A stretch of DNA of 41,850 nt from the NCBI GenBank assembly GCA_029287235.1, contig JARFRM010000089.1, forward strand, positions 1-41,850, read 5' to 3'. Source of the stretch: Thermoanaerobaculales bacterium (lineage in GTDB: Bacteria > Acidobacteriota > Thermoanaerobaculia > Thermoanaerobaculales > Sulfomarinibacteraceae). Positions 17,357 to 26,233 of the stretch are shown here, piece by piece. Numbering within the stretch: the first letter of the stretch is position 1; every line of letters starts with the position of its first letter. The notes beneath the pieces are model-generated. The model was not told where the DNA came from and did not search any database. It was given only the letters and a program-made list of their open reading frames with translations. Position numbers and translations under genes: made by a program.

Positions 17357-18289
17357 ATGATGGCATCCGAACTCCTGATTGACGTCCGCGACCTGGCCAA
17401 GCACTACGGTCCCATCCGAGCGGTGGACGGGATCAGCTTTCAGGTCCACCGCGGCGACGTTCTCGGCTTTCTCGGCCCGAACGGCGCCGGAAAAACCACC
17501 GCCATGCGGATGATCACCGGCTTTGTCGAACCCGACCGAGGGTCGGTCTCGGTGGCCGGTTTCGACATGGCCGACCACTCGCTCGAAGCACGGAGGCGGA
17601 TCGGCTATCTCGCCGAGAATGCACCGTCCTACGGCGAGATGACGGTCCACGGTTTCCTCGAGTTCATCGCTGCGGCGCGGGCCGTCGACGATGAGAGAAC
17701 AGCCATCGCCAGGGTGGTCTCCATGACCGGTCTGGAGCGAGTCCGACACCAGACCATCGACACCCTGTCCAAGGGGTACAAACGGCGGGTCGGTCTCGCC
17801 CAGGCGCTCATCCACGACCCCGAGGTGCTCATCCTCGACGAGCCCACCGATGGTCTCGACCCCAACCAGAAAGCACTCGTCCAGGACCTGATCTCCACGC
17901 TGGCCGAGGACAAGGCCATCGTGCTCTCAACGCACATCCTCGACGAGGCAGAAAAGGTCTGCAACCGGGCGGTCATCATCTCCGAGGGCCGGCTGTTGGC
18001 CGACTCGACCCCCGAGGCCCTCGTGGCCAGCGCACCGAGCCACAATGTCATCAGGGTCACGGTGGAGGATCCCGGTGACGAACTCATGACTCGGATTCGC
18101 GAACAGGACTGGTGCTCCACCGTCGAGAGCCACGGCGAGTCGAGCTTCGACGTGATCCCATCGGACGGCGGCAACCACCTTCCCGAGCTCTTGCCGCTCC
18201 TCGAGGGCCGCACCATCCACAGCGTCCACCTCAAGGAGGGTCGTTTCGACGAGCTCTTCCGGAACATGACCCGGGAGGTGTCGGCATGA
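17357..18289 (+). CDS. ABC transporter ATP-binding protein (GldA-like)
   Basis: 310 residues. A standard ABC ATPase: Walker A GPNGAGKTT (about residues 40-48), signature LSKGYKRR in place of LSGGQ, Walker B VLILDEPTDGLDPNQ, switch His in LSTHILDEAEKV. After ~220 residues comes an ~85-residue C-terminal extension typical of ABC-2 exporters of the gliding/Nos-type group. GAGGAGGAG precedes two adjacent ATGs (17357, 17360); either could be used. The stop overlaps the permease ATG (ATGA). With the following genes it forms a four-gene unit like gldA-gldF-gldG. Cytoplasmic face of the inner membrane. The transported substrate is unknown; in other bacteria this cluster links to gliding or to surface export. 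Confidence 0.92.
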   Translation: MMASELLIDVRDLAKHYGPIRAVDGISFQVHRGDVLGFLGPNGAGKTTAMRMITGFVEPDRGSVSVAGFDMADHSLEARRRIGYLAENAPSYGEMTVHGFLEFIAAARAVDDERTAIARVVSMTGLERVRHQTIDTLSKGYKRRVGLAQALIHDPEVLILDEPTDGLDPNQKALVQDLISTLAEDKAIVLSTHILDEAEKVCNRAVIISEGRLLADSTPEALVASAPSHNVIRVTVEDPGDELMTRIREQDWCSTVESHGESSFDVIPSDGGNHLPELLPLLEGRTIHSVHLKEGRFDELFRNMTREVSA

Positions 18290-19035
18290 GTCGCCTCACC
18301 GGTCTCAAAGCAGTCTTTCAAAGAGAGTTCCAGGGCTACTTCTCCTCGCCCCTGGGCTATATCTTCATCGTGATTTTCCTCATTGCCAGTGGCTACCTCA
18401 CCGTGTCGCGCGACTTCGGCCGATTCCTCGAGCTCCGGCAGGCGAGCCTCGACCCATTCTTCAACGCCATCCCGTGGATCTTCGTGGTCCTGGTTCCCGC
18501 CGTGGCCATGCGGCTGTGGTCCGAGGAGCGCAAGACCGGCGCCGTCGAGCTGCTGCTCACCCTGCCGGTGACCCTTCCGGGGGCCTACCTCGGCAAGTTT
18601 CTCGCGGGCTGGTCATTCCTCGGTTTCTCACTTCTGCTGACCGCTCCGGTCGCATTCCAAGCAGAACGCCTCGGCAACCCCGACTGGGGGGTCATCTTCA
18701 CGGGCTACCTGGGAAGTCTGCTGGTGGCGGGCGCCTACCTCGCCATCGGGATGGCCTTCTCGGCCGCCACCCGCAGCCAGGTGGTCGCCTTCATCCTCGG
18801 TGTCTCCGGGTGCGTTCTCTTCCTGCTCATCGGTCTTCCGCAGACCCAACAGGTCATCGGCTCGTTGCTCGGCGGCTATGTCGAGCAGGTCACGGCCAGT
18901 CTGAGCGTGGTCGATCACTTCGACAGCCTGACCCGCGGACTCGTCCAGCTCGGGACGCTCTTCTTCTTCGCCGCCTTCACCGTCGGGTGGTTGGCGGCCG
19001 GGATGCTGGTCCTCGACCGGACCAAGGCATCGTGA
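18286..19035 (+). CDS. ABC-2 type permease (GldF-like)
   Basis: 249 residues, starting MSRLTGLKAVFQREFQGYFSSPLGYIF, the typical start of GldF-like permeases. Six membrane segments (about 22-40, 63-80, 107-130, 142-160, 168-185, 222-243) and the motif MRLWSEERKTGAVELLLTLPVT between helices 2 and 3 mark the ABC-2 membrane domain. Its ATG overlaps the ATPase stop by ATGA, so the two are translationally coupled. The longer reading upstream lies within the ATPase gene and was rejected. Works as a half-transporter dimer with the ATPase. Confidence 0.9.
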   Translation: MSRLTGLKAVFQREFQGYFSSPLGYIFIVIFLIASGYLTVSRDFGRFLELRQASLDPFFNAIPWIFVVLVPAVAMRLWSEERKTGAVELLLTLPVTLPGAYLGKFLAGWSFLGFSLLLTAPVAFQAERLGNPDWGVIFTGYLGSLLVAGAYLAIGMAFSAATRSQVVAFILGVSGCVLFLLIGLPQTQQVIGSLLGGYVEQVTASLSVVDHFDSLTRGLVQLGTLFFFAAFTVGWLAAGMLVLDRTKAS

Positions 19036-19046
19036 GGAGGTGAGAT

Positions 19047-21074
19047 ATGAAGACCAAGAACATCATCACCATCGCCCTGGTAGCCGCCATCACCATCCTC
19101 GCCGTCCATGTGGTCACCCGAATGACCGAGGCGGTGCGCGTCGATCTCACTGAAGATCGGCTCTATTCCCTCACCGACGGGACCCGCGAAATTCTCAACA
19201 AGATGCAGACCGAGGGCGCCGAGCCCATCGACATCACCCTTTACTTCTCAGAGACCACCGGAAAATCGCTGCCGAGCTTCATCAAGCAGTTCATCGTCTA
19301 TGAAGACTATCTGCAGGCGCTGCTCCGAGAGTACGAGCGGGCCGCCGGAGGCAAGATCCGGGTGCAGACCATCGATCCGAAACCGGACAGCGACGAGGCC
19401 CAGGAGGCCCTCGACGACGGCCTCGACGGCAAGCCCATCAACCAGCACGGCGATCTCTTCTTCTTCGGGCTCCACTTCGAGACACAGACCGGCTCCACCG
19501 ATGTCATCGACTTCCTCTGGCCCGACCGGCAGGAGGACGTCGAGTACGAGATCTCGCGCCGGATCTACGAGCTGCTCTGGCCATCGACCCAGAAGGTCGG
19601 CATCCTCTCGAGCCTCGAGGTGATGCCATCATCGGACCCCTACATGGCGCAGCTCCTCGCCGCCCAGGGTCGGCAGGCCCCGCAACCTTGGGTCGCCGTC
19701 CGTTTACTTCAGGAACGCTACCAGGTGAGCCGGATCGAGCCCGACACCGATCACATCTCGCCCGACGAAGTCGACCTCCTGGTGGTCATTCACCCCCGCA
19801 CCTTCTCGACCAAGACCGTGTGGGCCATCGACGAGTGGGTCGCCACCGGCGGCAACACCCTGATCTTTGTCGACCCCTACGCCATCAACGATCAGCCGCC
19901 GCCCAACCCGCAGAACCCCATGGCCGGGGTTCAGTACACCCCAGCTTCGAACCTCAACCGGCTGACCGAGGGTTGGGGCGTCTCCCGTGCCGACGACCGG
20001 GTCGCGGCCGATCTCGCCCTCGCCACCCGGCGCCAGGTCAGCCGGCGCGGCGGGGCCGAAACTGTGATCGTCGATCTCAGCATCGACGGAGAAAACCGCG
20101 ATCAGGCCATTGCCACGGATCACCCCATCACCCGTGGTCTCGAGCGGCTCCGGCTCTTCATGGCCGGAAGCCTCGAGATCGAGGTCCCCGAAGGGGTCAC
20201 GGTGATACCCCTGATCACCACGACGGCCGAGGGATCGACCCTCGAGATCCGGGCAGGGTTTCCCGGCTCCGGTGACGGCCTCGTCTTCATGGATGCCAAC
20301 AACCCTGCGCGACTCCTCGACGGCTTCGTCAAGGGCGACCAACCGGTTGTGCTCGCCGCGCTGATTCAGGGTCTCCTCCCGCCGGCCTTCCCGGACGGCG
20401 CCACCTTCCCATCAGCCACGCCGGAGCGGCCCCCCGGGCTGCCGCCCGGTGTCGAGCTTCCGCCGCCCGATAACGCCGAAATGGTGACAACCGAGCCCGT
20501 GGCCGGGGAGAAACGCGCCGAGGCCACCGTTCTGGTCGTCGCCGACACCGACATCATCGCCGACCAGATCGCCTTCCAGAACAGCCTGCTCGGCACCATT
20601 GCGGTCAACGACAACCACAAGCTCCTGCTCAACGCCGTCGACTACCTCTTCGGCGCCTCGGAACTCATGAGCGTCCGCGCCAAGAGCAGCATCCGCCGGC
20701 CCTTCGTCCTCTTCGACGAGATCGAGGCGGCGGCCGAGGAACAGACCCTCGAACGCGAGGGCGAACTGCGCGAGGAAATCGCCGCCATCAACGAAGAGCT
20801 CCGAGCCAAGCAGGGCGAGATCAGCCGACGCAACGCAGCTCTCTTCCAGAAGAAGCTCCAGGACGATGTCGATGAGGCCAACGCCCGGGTCCGCGCCGCC
20901 GAACGCGAACTGCGCGAAATCCGCAAGGCGCGCCGAGCCGCGCTGGAGTCGGAGGAGCGCCGCGTCCGCTTCTCCATCATGGGGCTGATGCCGACCCTGG
21001 TACTGATCATGGGCATCGTCCTCTTTGTTCGACGAAAACGACGCCAGAGAACCGCGGAAGGGGGGCAGTCATGA
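19047..21074 (+). CDS. GldG-like ABC transporter auxiliary protein
   Basis: 675 residues, GAGGAGGTGAGAT before the ATG. A membrane anchor (residues ~5-25) precedes VDLTEDRLYSLTDGTREIL, the hallmark of the GldG/ABC_transp_aux family. The periplasmic body contains a ThuA-like region (VDLLVVIHPRTFSTKTVWAIDEWVATGGNTLIFVDPYA). A proline-rich linker follows near 450-480 (PERPPGLPPGVELPPPDN). Residues ~565-640 form a charged coiled coil, and a second helix (about 643-663) ends the protein with a basic tail. In Flavobacterium gliding this protein is required with GldA and GldF; outside that group its job is unresolved. Its stop overlaps the next ATG by four bases. Confidence 0.88.
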   Translation: MKTKNIITIALVAAITILAVHVVTRMTEAVRVDLTEDRLYSLTDGTREILNKMQTEGAEPIDITLYFSETTGKSLPSFIKQFIVYEDYLQALLREYERAAGGKIRVQTIDPKPDSDEAQEALDDGLDGKPINQHGDLFFFGLHFETQTGSTDVIDFLWPDRQEDVEYEISRRIYELLWPSTQKVGILSSLEVMPSSDPYMAQLLAAQGRQAPQPWVAVRLLQERYQVSRIEPDTDHISPDEVDLLVVIHPRTFSTKTVWAIDEWVATGGNTLIFVDPYAINDQPPPNPQNPMAGVQYTPASNLNRLTEGWGVSRADDRVAADLALATRRQVSRRGGAETVIVDLSIDGENRDQAIATDHPITRGLERLRLFMAGSLEIEVPEGVTVIPLITTTAEGSTLEIRAGFPGSGDGLVFMDANNPARLLDGFVKGDQPVVLAALIQGLLPPAFPDGATFPSATPERPPGLPPGVELPPPDNAEMVTTEPVAGEKRAEATVLVVADTDIIADQIAFQNSLLGTIAVNDNHKLLLNAVDYLFGASELMSVRAKSSIRRPFVLFDEIEAAAEEQTLEREGELREEIAAINEELRAKQGEISRRNAALFQKKLQDDVDEANARVRAAERELREIRKARRAALESEERRVRFSIMGLMPTLVLIMGIVLFVRRKRRQRTAEGGQS

Positions 21075-22105
21075 ATCTCAACCGCAACCTGACCATCATC
21101 GCCATCGTGCTGCTCGTCGCCTCCGTCTGGTGCTACCAGTCGAGTCTCGCTCGGGCTGACCGCTTCGAGCGCGGCCAACGGTTTCTCCCCAGTCTCAACC
21201 CCGACGACGTCGCCGAAATCGCCATCAGCAAGGGCGCCGAACGCGTCACCCTCGAGCGAGGCGAGGACGGTTTCACCGTCACCGAGATCCATGGTTATCC
21301 CGCCACCAACGAATCGGTCAACCGGGTGCTTCGCACCCTCCTCGAGCTCGAACTGGACAAGGAAGTCGGCACCGGCGACGACCTCTATCGCGAGCTCGGG
21401 CTCACCGCCGACGCTGCGGACATGACCGAACTCACCCTGCGCGCGGCGGACGGCGCCGAGATGGTGAAGCTGAGGGTCGGCAAAGCCTTCGAAGGAGGCG
21501 ACGGAACGTACTTGCGTCGCCTTGACGGCGATGGCGGACCGGCGTATCTGAGCACGCGCCGCGTCTCCCTCAACCCGTCGGCCGACACCTTCCTCGCCAA
21601 GGAGATCGTCAACCACTCAGCGGACGAGATCGAGCGCATCGATGGACCAGATTTCGCAGTGGTCCGGACCGAAGACGGCCTCGGGCTCGACCGGCTTCCC
21701 GCCGGCAGGGAAGAGAATCCCTCAGCGATGAGTCGAGTGAAGGGAATCCTCAGCTATCTCCGGTTCGACGAGGTCTTTCTCGCCGACGAAGAGAAACTCA
21801 ACGGCCTCGCCATGCGACAGGTGGCCGATGTCCGGCTCACCGACGGCTCGGGCTACCGTCTGGTCCTGGCCGAACGCGACGACGAGCACTTCCTCCAGAT
21901 CGTCGGGTACCACACGGTCAATCAGGTCAGTGTGGACCGCGACGAGAGCACCGAGGAGCTCGAGGACAAGGCCGAAATCCTCGGCCGCGCCGACGAGATC
22001 TCCCGTTTCAACCGATTCCACGGCTCATGGGTCTACCGAATCAACGAAACCACGGCCGATAAGCTCTCGCTGAGGAAGGCTGAACTGACTCAAGCAAAAA
22101 GCTGA
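21071..22105 (+). CDS. DUF4340-family protein
   Basis: 344 residues. One N-terminal helix (NLTIIAIVLLVASVWCYQSS) anchors the protein; the remainder is soluble and likely periplasmic. Repeated units of the form DVAEIAISKGAERVTLERGEDGFTVTE and LNPSADTFLAKEIVNHSADEIERI match the DUF4340 family, which is nearly always found after GldG-like genes. It starts at the ATGA overlap with that gene and is the last gene of the ABC operon, closed by the strong terminator at 22130. Molecular function not known for the family. Confidence 0.85.
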   Translation: MNLNRNLTIIAIVLLVASVWCYQSSLARADRFERGQRFLPSLNPDDVAEIAISKGAERVTLERGEDGFTVTEIHGYPATNESVNRVLRTLLELELDKEVGTGDDLYRELGLTADAADMTELTLRAADGAEMVKLRVGKAFEGGDGTYLRRLDGDGGPAYLSTRRVSLNPSADTFLAKEIVNHSADEIERIDGPDFAVVRTEDGLGLDRLPAGREENPSAMSRVKGILSYLRFDEVFLADEEKLNGLAMRQVADVRLTDGSGYRLVLAERDDEHFLQIVGYHTVNQVSVDRDESTEELEDKAEILGRADEISRFNRFHGSWVYRINETTADKLSLRKAELTQAKS

Positions 22106-22129
22106 GCATTCGTCGGAAGTCGAACGCTG

Positions 22130-22163
22130 AAAGGGGCGGGCAACCGCCCCTTTCCTCTTTTTT
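22130..22163 (+). terminator. Rho-independent terminator of the ABC operon
   Basis: A perfect 10-bp stem (AAAGGGGCGG 22130-22139 with CCGCCCCTTT 22144-22153, GCAA tetraloop) is followed by CCTCTTTTTT. It is 25 bp after the DUF4340 gene stop. Confidence 0.93.
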
Positions 22164-22172
22164 CAACGCCAA

Positions 22173-22193
22173 CATACACAAGAAAAGTGTATG
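22173..22193. promoter_or_regulatory. Inverted repeat in front of the ankyrin gene
   Basis: CATACAC (22173-22179) and GTGTATG (22187-22193) form a perfect 7-bp dyad with a 7-nt A-rich spacer. It ends eight bases before the ATG at 22202 and lies just after the upstream terminator, where the promoter and 5' leader of the ankyrin gene must be. A repressor operator or a leader hairpin blocking initiation are both possible. Confidence 0.4.
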
Positions 22194-22201
22194 GTCACAT
22201 C

Positions 22202-22759
22202 ATGAGATCCTCCATCATCGCCGTCGGTCTTCTCGCACTCCTCGTCACGCCAATCGCCGCCCAGCAGGCGGCGCTGACTCCCGCCGAAGATGCCCTCTTC
22301 GAGGCTGCTGCCCTCGGCAAGCTCGATGACGCCAAACGTCTCGTGGCCGAAGGCGTGCCCGTCGACACCGTGGAACCCGAGGGTCGGACGCCTCTGATGG
22401 TCGCGGCCTTCGATGGCCATCGTCACGTTGTCGGCTTCTTTCTCATTGAGGGCGCCGACGTCGACCACAAGGACGTCAATGGCCGAAATGCACTGATGTA
22501 CGCCTCGAGCGGCCCTTTCGTCGAGACCGTCGAGGTCCTCCTCGACGCCGGCGCCGACGTCAACACCCAGGGGACCCTCGAAGGATTCACCGCGCTCATG
22601 ACTGCCGCGGCCGAGGGTCAGATCGAGGTCGTGCGGTTACTCCTCGACAGCGGCGCCGATCCCACCCTCGAAGACGTGGACGGCGACACCGCCCTGAGCT
22701 TCGCCCGGGAACGCGGCCACACCGCGGTGGTCAAGCTCCTCGAGCAGGCGGGATCGTAG
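22202..22759 (+). CDS. Exported ankyrin-repeat protein
   Basis: 185 residues. Signal peptide MRSSIIAVGLLALLVTPIAAQQ, then about four to five ankyrin units: EDALFEAAALGKLDDAKRLVAEG, GRTPLMVAAFDGHRHVVGFFLIEGADV, GRNALMYASSGPFVETVEVLLDAGADV, FTALMTAAAEGQIEVVRLLLDSGADP and GDTALSFARERGHTAVVKLLEQAG. The repeats fill the protein, so it is a pure binding module, presumably periplasmic. No ribosome site is visible before 22202 (a GTG at 22187 in frame would fall inside the inverted repeat). Single-gene unit. In some bacteria small exported ankyrin proteins protect catalases or bind toxins; no such partner is adjacent here. Confidence 0.88.
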   Translation: MRSSIIAVGLLALLVTPIAAQQAALTPAEDALFEAAALGKLDDAKRLVAEGVPVDTVEPEGRTPLMVAAFDGHRHVVGFFLIEGADVDHKDVNGRNALMYASSGPFVETVEVLLDAGADVNTQGTLEGFTALMTAAAEGQIEVVRLLLDSGADPTLEDVDGDTALSFARERGHTAVVKLLEQAGS

Positions 22760-23039
22760 GGCTGTTGGAACACGTCGTTGAACCACATCCGTGGTCGACA
22801 GCACAGGCGTAAGAGCGCCGCAGAGCCAATCCCAGCGGTGGGTTTTCCACCCGCACTCGCGTTGCCTCGGTGTCCCGCTTGAATGATCCCGATCACGTTC
22901 CCGGATGGTTCAACTTCGAGATGGGTTCAGGATCGGAATCGGGTACGACCGGAGCGGAGGGGATCAAACCCTCACATGAGGCTCAAATCCGGCCATCACC
23001 CCGGTGCAAATCGGTCTTTCCGGGTTAGGATCTCCCGAG
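22760..23039. other. 280-bp intergenic region
   Basis: It holds a small hairpin (GGTGG and CCACC arms near 22837-22851) without a T-run. The minus strand has a short stretch around 22900-22950 that superficially resembles 5S rRNA loop B but lacks the rest of the molecule. No gene or RNA can be supported. Confidence 0.3.
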
Positions 23040-25262
23040 ATGCCTGATACGAACCGAGTCCCCCCGATGCTCCGCCTCCTGATCTGTGTCGCCCTGGTGG
23101 CCCTGGGTTCGGGTTCCGTCGCCGTCGCCGACATGGGCCCCCCGGTTCACATGCAGATCACCGAGGCCGAGGAAGGGCTCTACACGGTCCAGTGGCGGGT
23201 GCCCAAGGCACTGCCGCCGCGGGCAGTGCCGAGACCCAGGCTTCCCGAGACCTGCAGTCCGACAACCGACGACGCCGACGTCATCAACCAACCCGCCGCC
23301 TGGTTGGTCGAAGCACAGTGGCGCTGTGAAACCAGCCTCGCCGGTCAGGTGGTCGGGATGGACTACCCCTATCCCGATCTCTCCCTCACAACCGTCATTC
23401 GTATCGATCTCCTCTCGGGCGATCGCTTCGCCCACGTGCTCAACCAGGGCGAGGGGTCGTGGCAGCTCCCCGAGGGCACGGCCGCCCCGGACATCCTCGG
23501 CAACATCCAACGCGCGGTCCTCACCGGAGCGAATCACGCTGTATTTTCCTGGCCGCATCTTCTGTTTCTGATCACCCTCGGTCTGCTGGGAAGCCCTCGG
23601 CGCACCATCTCCTTGGTAACGGTTTTCACCGCGGGCCAGGCGGTCGGTGTGCTGGGTGCGAGTCTGGTTGCCGGATTCGGCGCTGCGGCAGCGCAGATCG
23701 GGTTCATCATCGGGGTCGTCGTTCTCGCCCGGCAGGTGCTCGCACCGGATGAAGATCGGCAACGATTGTGGGCGCCCGCAGCCCTGGCGGGTGCCTTTCA
23801 CGGGTTCGGCCTGGCGGCCATGCTGGGCGGCGAGCTGGGCGAGGGGGGCACCGGGATCGTACCGCTGCTTCTCGCGGTCCTGGGGACCGACGCCGTTCAT
23901 CTGGTCATTGGATCCGTTCTGACGGCGCTGCTCGCCGGAATCGCGACGAGCGCCGCTCCGGCACGGGCCCGCAGCTTCGCAGCCTTCAGCGTCGGCGTGG
24001 TCGGGTTGGCCATGGCCATTGCGCTGGCGGTGCAGGGCGGGGTGGCTCAGAGCGATGCGGCGACATCGTCCATTCAGATGCCCGCGGATTCTCCCATGGG
24101 TCCATCAACCGCCACCTCCGGATCTCGCCGCGTGGCGCCCTCGGTACCCAACGCGCCCATCCAGAGCTTTCTCTCGGTGGAGCCCTTCGAGGTCCGCCAC
24201 GAGGTCATGCTGCGGCTCGTCGGGCTGGCGGAGGAACTCGATCTCGATCCCGCCGGGACGCTAGAGATCGGTGATCAACCCGCCATCGCCGAACGGCTGA
24301 CGCAACTGGTCCTTGACGACACCGAGATCCGTATCGACGGTGATGAGACCGAGGGTCTGATCCGCACTGCGGATTTCATGACGGTCGACCCCACGGGTGC
24401 GCTGCCGCGTCCGAACCCGGTCGATGAGCCGATCCTCGATGCATTCGTCGGCGTCATCATCACCTACCCCACCTCCGGAATGCCGAAGACGGTGGAGCTC
24501 GAGTGGGGGGTCTTCCCATCGGTGATGGAGGCGATCCCGGCGACCGTCATCGACCCCGAGAACGTTGCCTCGAGCACCCTGTCGCCCGAGGAGAACGGGG
24601 TGGAGTGGCGGTACGCCCTCATGGAGGACCCCATCCCCACGGTCGAAGCGGTCCCGGTGGAACCGGTAGAGTTCCCCATCCCCTGGCTTTCGTTGCCGCT
24701 GCTGGTTGCGGCGGGGTTCTTTGTTGTCACGGGACTCCGTAACAATCGAGCGTCGACATCCATCGCCGCAGCGCGCGTCGTCCTCGCCATTGCCCTGGCG
24801 GTGGGTCCGTTTGTCGAGACCGCCGTCGCGCTCCCAGGATCTTCGGGACGCACACCCACCGAGCGGCAGGCGAGGCGGATCCTCGCCGGGCTGCTGCCCA
24901 ACATCTACCGTGCGCTGGAGTTCCGCAGCGAGGAGCTCATCTACGACCGGCTCACCATCAGCGTCACCGGGGAGACTCTCGCCGAGGTCTATCTCGAGCA
25001 GCGACGAGCCCTCGAGATCGAGGAACGGGGTGGGGCCCAGGCCAGGGTGGAGGCGGTGGAGATTTTGCAGGCGTCGGAGATCTCCAAGCGCGATCACGGC
25101 TTCGGCGTCCGGGCAGAGTGGACGGTGGGCGGGATGGTGACCCACTTCGGTCACCGCCACTTCCGACAGAATCGCTACGACGCGACGATCGAGGTGACCC
25201 CGGTGGATGGGACGTGGAAGATCCGCTCCATCGAGATCCTCGACCAGGAGAGACTCAAATGA
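23040..25262 (+). CDS. Large HupE/UreJ-like membrane protein
   Basis: 740 residues from the ATG at 23040 (AGGA 11 bases upstream). An in-frame ATG at 23067 would begin right at the signal sequence (MLRLLICVALVALGSGSVAVADM) and is a fair alternative. An N-terminal beta domain (to ~165) is followed by about seven membrane helices (~170-340) of the HupE/UreJ_2 type: PHLLFLITLGLLG, VTVFTAGQAVGVLG, AFHGFGLAAMLGGE. The conserved family residues in GxDHLLF and GHS are replaced (SWPHLLF and GQAVG), so metal transport as in HupE is doubtful. A long periplasmic domain (~350-540), another helix pair (near 545-565 and 578-598) and a ~135-residue C-terminal domain follow. The stop overlaps the parvulin start (ATGA). 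Confidence 0.75.
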   Translation: MPDTNRVPPMLRLLICVALVALGSGSVAVADMGPPVHMQITEAEEGLYTVQWRVPKALPPRAVPRPRLPETCSPTTDDADVINQPAAWLVEAQWRCETSLAGQVVGMDYPYPDLSLTTVIRIDLLSGDRFAHVLNQGEGSWQLPEGTAAPDILGNIQRAVLTGANHAVFSWPHLLFLITLGLLGSPRRTISLVTVFTAGQAVGVLGASLVAGFGAAAAQIGFIIGVVVLARQVLAPDEDRQRLWAPAALAGAFHGFGLAAMLGGELGEGGTGIVPLLLAVLGTDAVHLVIGSVLTALLAGIATSAAPARARSFAAFSVGVVGLAMAIALAVQGGVAQSDAATSSIQMPADSPMGPSTATSGSRRVAPSVPNAPIQSFLSVEPFEVRHEVMLRLVGLAEELDLDPAGTLEIGDQPAIAERLTQLVLDDTEIRIDGDETEGLIRTADFMTVDPTGALPRPNPVDEPILDAFVGVIITYPTSGMPKTVELEWGVFPSVMEAIPATVIDPENVASSTLSPEENGVEWRYALMEDPIPTVEAVPVEPVEFPIPWLSLPLLVAAGFFVVTGLRNNRASTSIAAARVVLAIALAVGPFVETAVALPGSSGRTPTERQARRILAGLLPNIYRALEFRSEELIYDRLTISVTGETLAEVYLEQRRALEIEERGGAQARVEAVEILQASEISKRDHGFGVRAEWTVGGMVTHFGHRHFRQNRYDATIEVTPVDGTWKIRSIEILDQERLK

Positions 25263-26104
25263 AGCTCATTCGCGATCCCCTGTTCCAGTTCGTCATCCTC
25301 GGGGTAGCCCTCTTTGCCGTCTACGCCGTGGCCAGTGAACGGTTGGCGTCCGATGAGAGCACGACGATCCGGATCACCCCACAGGATGTCGAGCTGCTCT
25401 CGGCGACCTTCGAGCGCCAGTGGCAGCGCCCGCCCATCGATACCGAGCTCGAGAATCTGATCGAGGCCCGGATCCGCGAGGAGGTCCTCTATCGCGAAGC
25501 GCTGGCGGTGGGTCTCGACACCAACGACATGGTGGTGCGGCGGCGGATGGTGCAGAAGATGGAGATGCTCTCGCAGGATCTCGCCCTGCTCGCCGACCCG
25601 ACCGACGCCGAGCTCCAGGGGTACTTCCAGGAGCACAGCGAGGACTACCGGATCTCACCGCGATTCACCTTCTCGCACATCTACTTCAACGCCGATCGCC
25701 GGGGCGCCGCGGTCGAGGACGATGCCCGGCGGGTCCTGGCGGAGATCCGCGCACAATCGGCCCCGCCGGTGAGCGCTCCCGAACGTGGCGACCGGTTCAT
25801 GCTCGGCCACGATTTCACCGATGCTTCTACTAATGAGGTGGCTCGCGAGTTCGGTCGGCAATTCGCCGATGCCCTCGTGGAGCTCGAACCCGGCTGGCAG
25901 GGTCCGGTCCTCTCAGGCTACGGCCTCCATCTGGTCTATCTCGAAAAGCGGGTGGACGGACGGATCCCGAACTGGACCGAAGTCCGCGACCGGCTGGTGA
26001 TGGACTTCAACCGGATGCGCAGTGACCGCTCGAAGGACGCCCTCTACGAAGGTCTCTTGCAGAAGTATGAGATCGAGATCGAGGAAACCGTGACATCACC
26101 GTGA
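25259..26104 (+). CDS. Membrane-anchored parvulin-type peptidyl-prolyl isomerase
   Basis: 281 residues. The N-terminal helix (PLFQFVILGVALFAVYAVAS) anchors it, followed by a SurA/PrsA-like helical region (LENLIEARIREEVLYREALAVGLDTNDMVVRRRMVQKMEML) and DPTDAELQGYFQEHSEDY. The PpiC rotamase domain begins with ISPRFTFSHIYF and closes with GWQGPVLSGYGLHLVYLEKRVDG. It catalyses proline cis-trans isomerisation or works as a folding chaperone for exported proteins. The ATG lies inside the HupE-like stop (ATGA), so the two are made together; the isomerase probably assists its partner's periplasmic domains. The combination of HupE/UreJ-like protein plus PpiC recurs in other bacteria. Confidence 0.9.
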   Translation: MKLIRDPLFQFVILGVALFAVYAVASERLASDESTTIRITPQDVELLSATFERQWQRPPIDTELENLIEARIREEVLYREALAVGLDTNDMVVRRRMVQKMEMLSQDLALLADPTDAELQGYFQEHSEDYRISPRFTFSHIYFNADRRGAAVEDDARRVLAEIRAQSAPPVSAPERGDRFMLGHDFTDASTNEVAREFGRQFADALVELEPGWQGPVLSGYGLHLVYLEKRVDGRIPNWTEVRDRLVMDFNRMRSDRSKDALYEGLLQKYEIEIEETVTSP

Positions 26105-26131
26105 CCCCGGGTCGAACGCGACCGGCCGGGG
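26105..26131 (+). terminator. GC-rich hairpin after the parvulin gene
   Basis: CCCCGGGTCG (26105-26114) folds back on CGAC plus CCGGGG (26119-26122 and 26126-26131) with a small bulge. There is no T-run after it, so termination is uncertain. Confidence 0.3.
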
Positions 26132-26233
26132 GCCAACAACTTGATACGTGAATCACGGCACCGACGCGGGTGTTGACGGATTCTCGTAGTATCCTCGAAG
26201 ACCGTTCGTCGCCGCAGGAGGGAGATCTTTCCG

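Noticed and set aside
22880-22960. 5S rRNA-like stretch on the minus strand
   Set aside because: Only a loop-B-like phrase matches, with an insertion; the flanking helices and the conserved second half are missing.
26173-26190. Sigma-70 promoter before the AbgT gene (TTGACG...TAGTAT)
   Set aside because: The boxes are only 8 bp apart.
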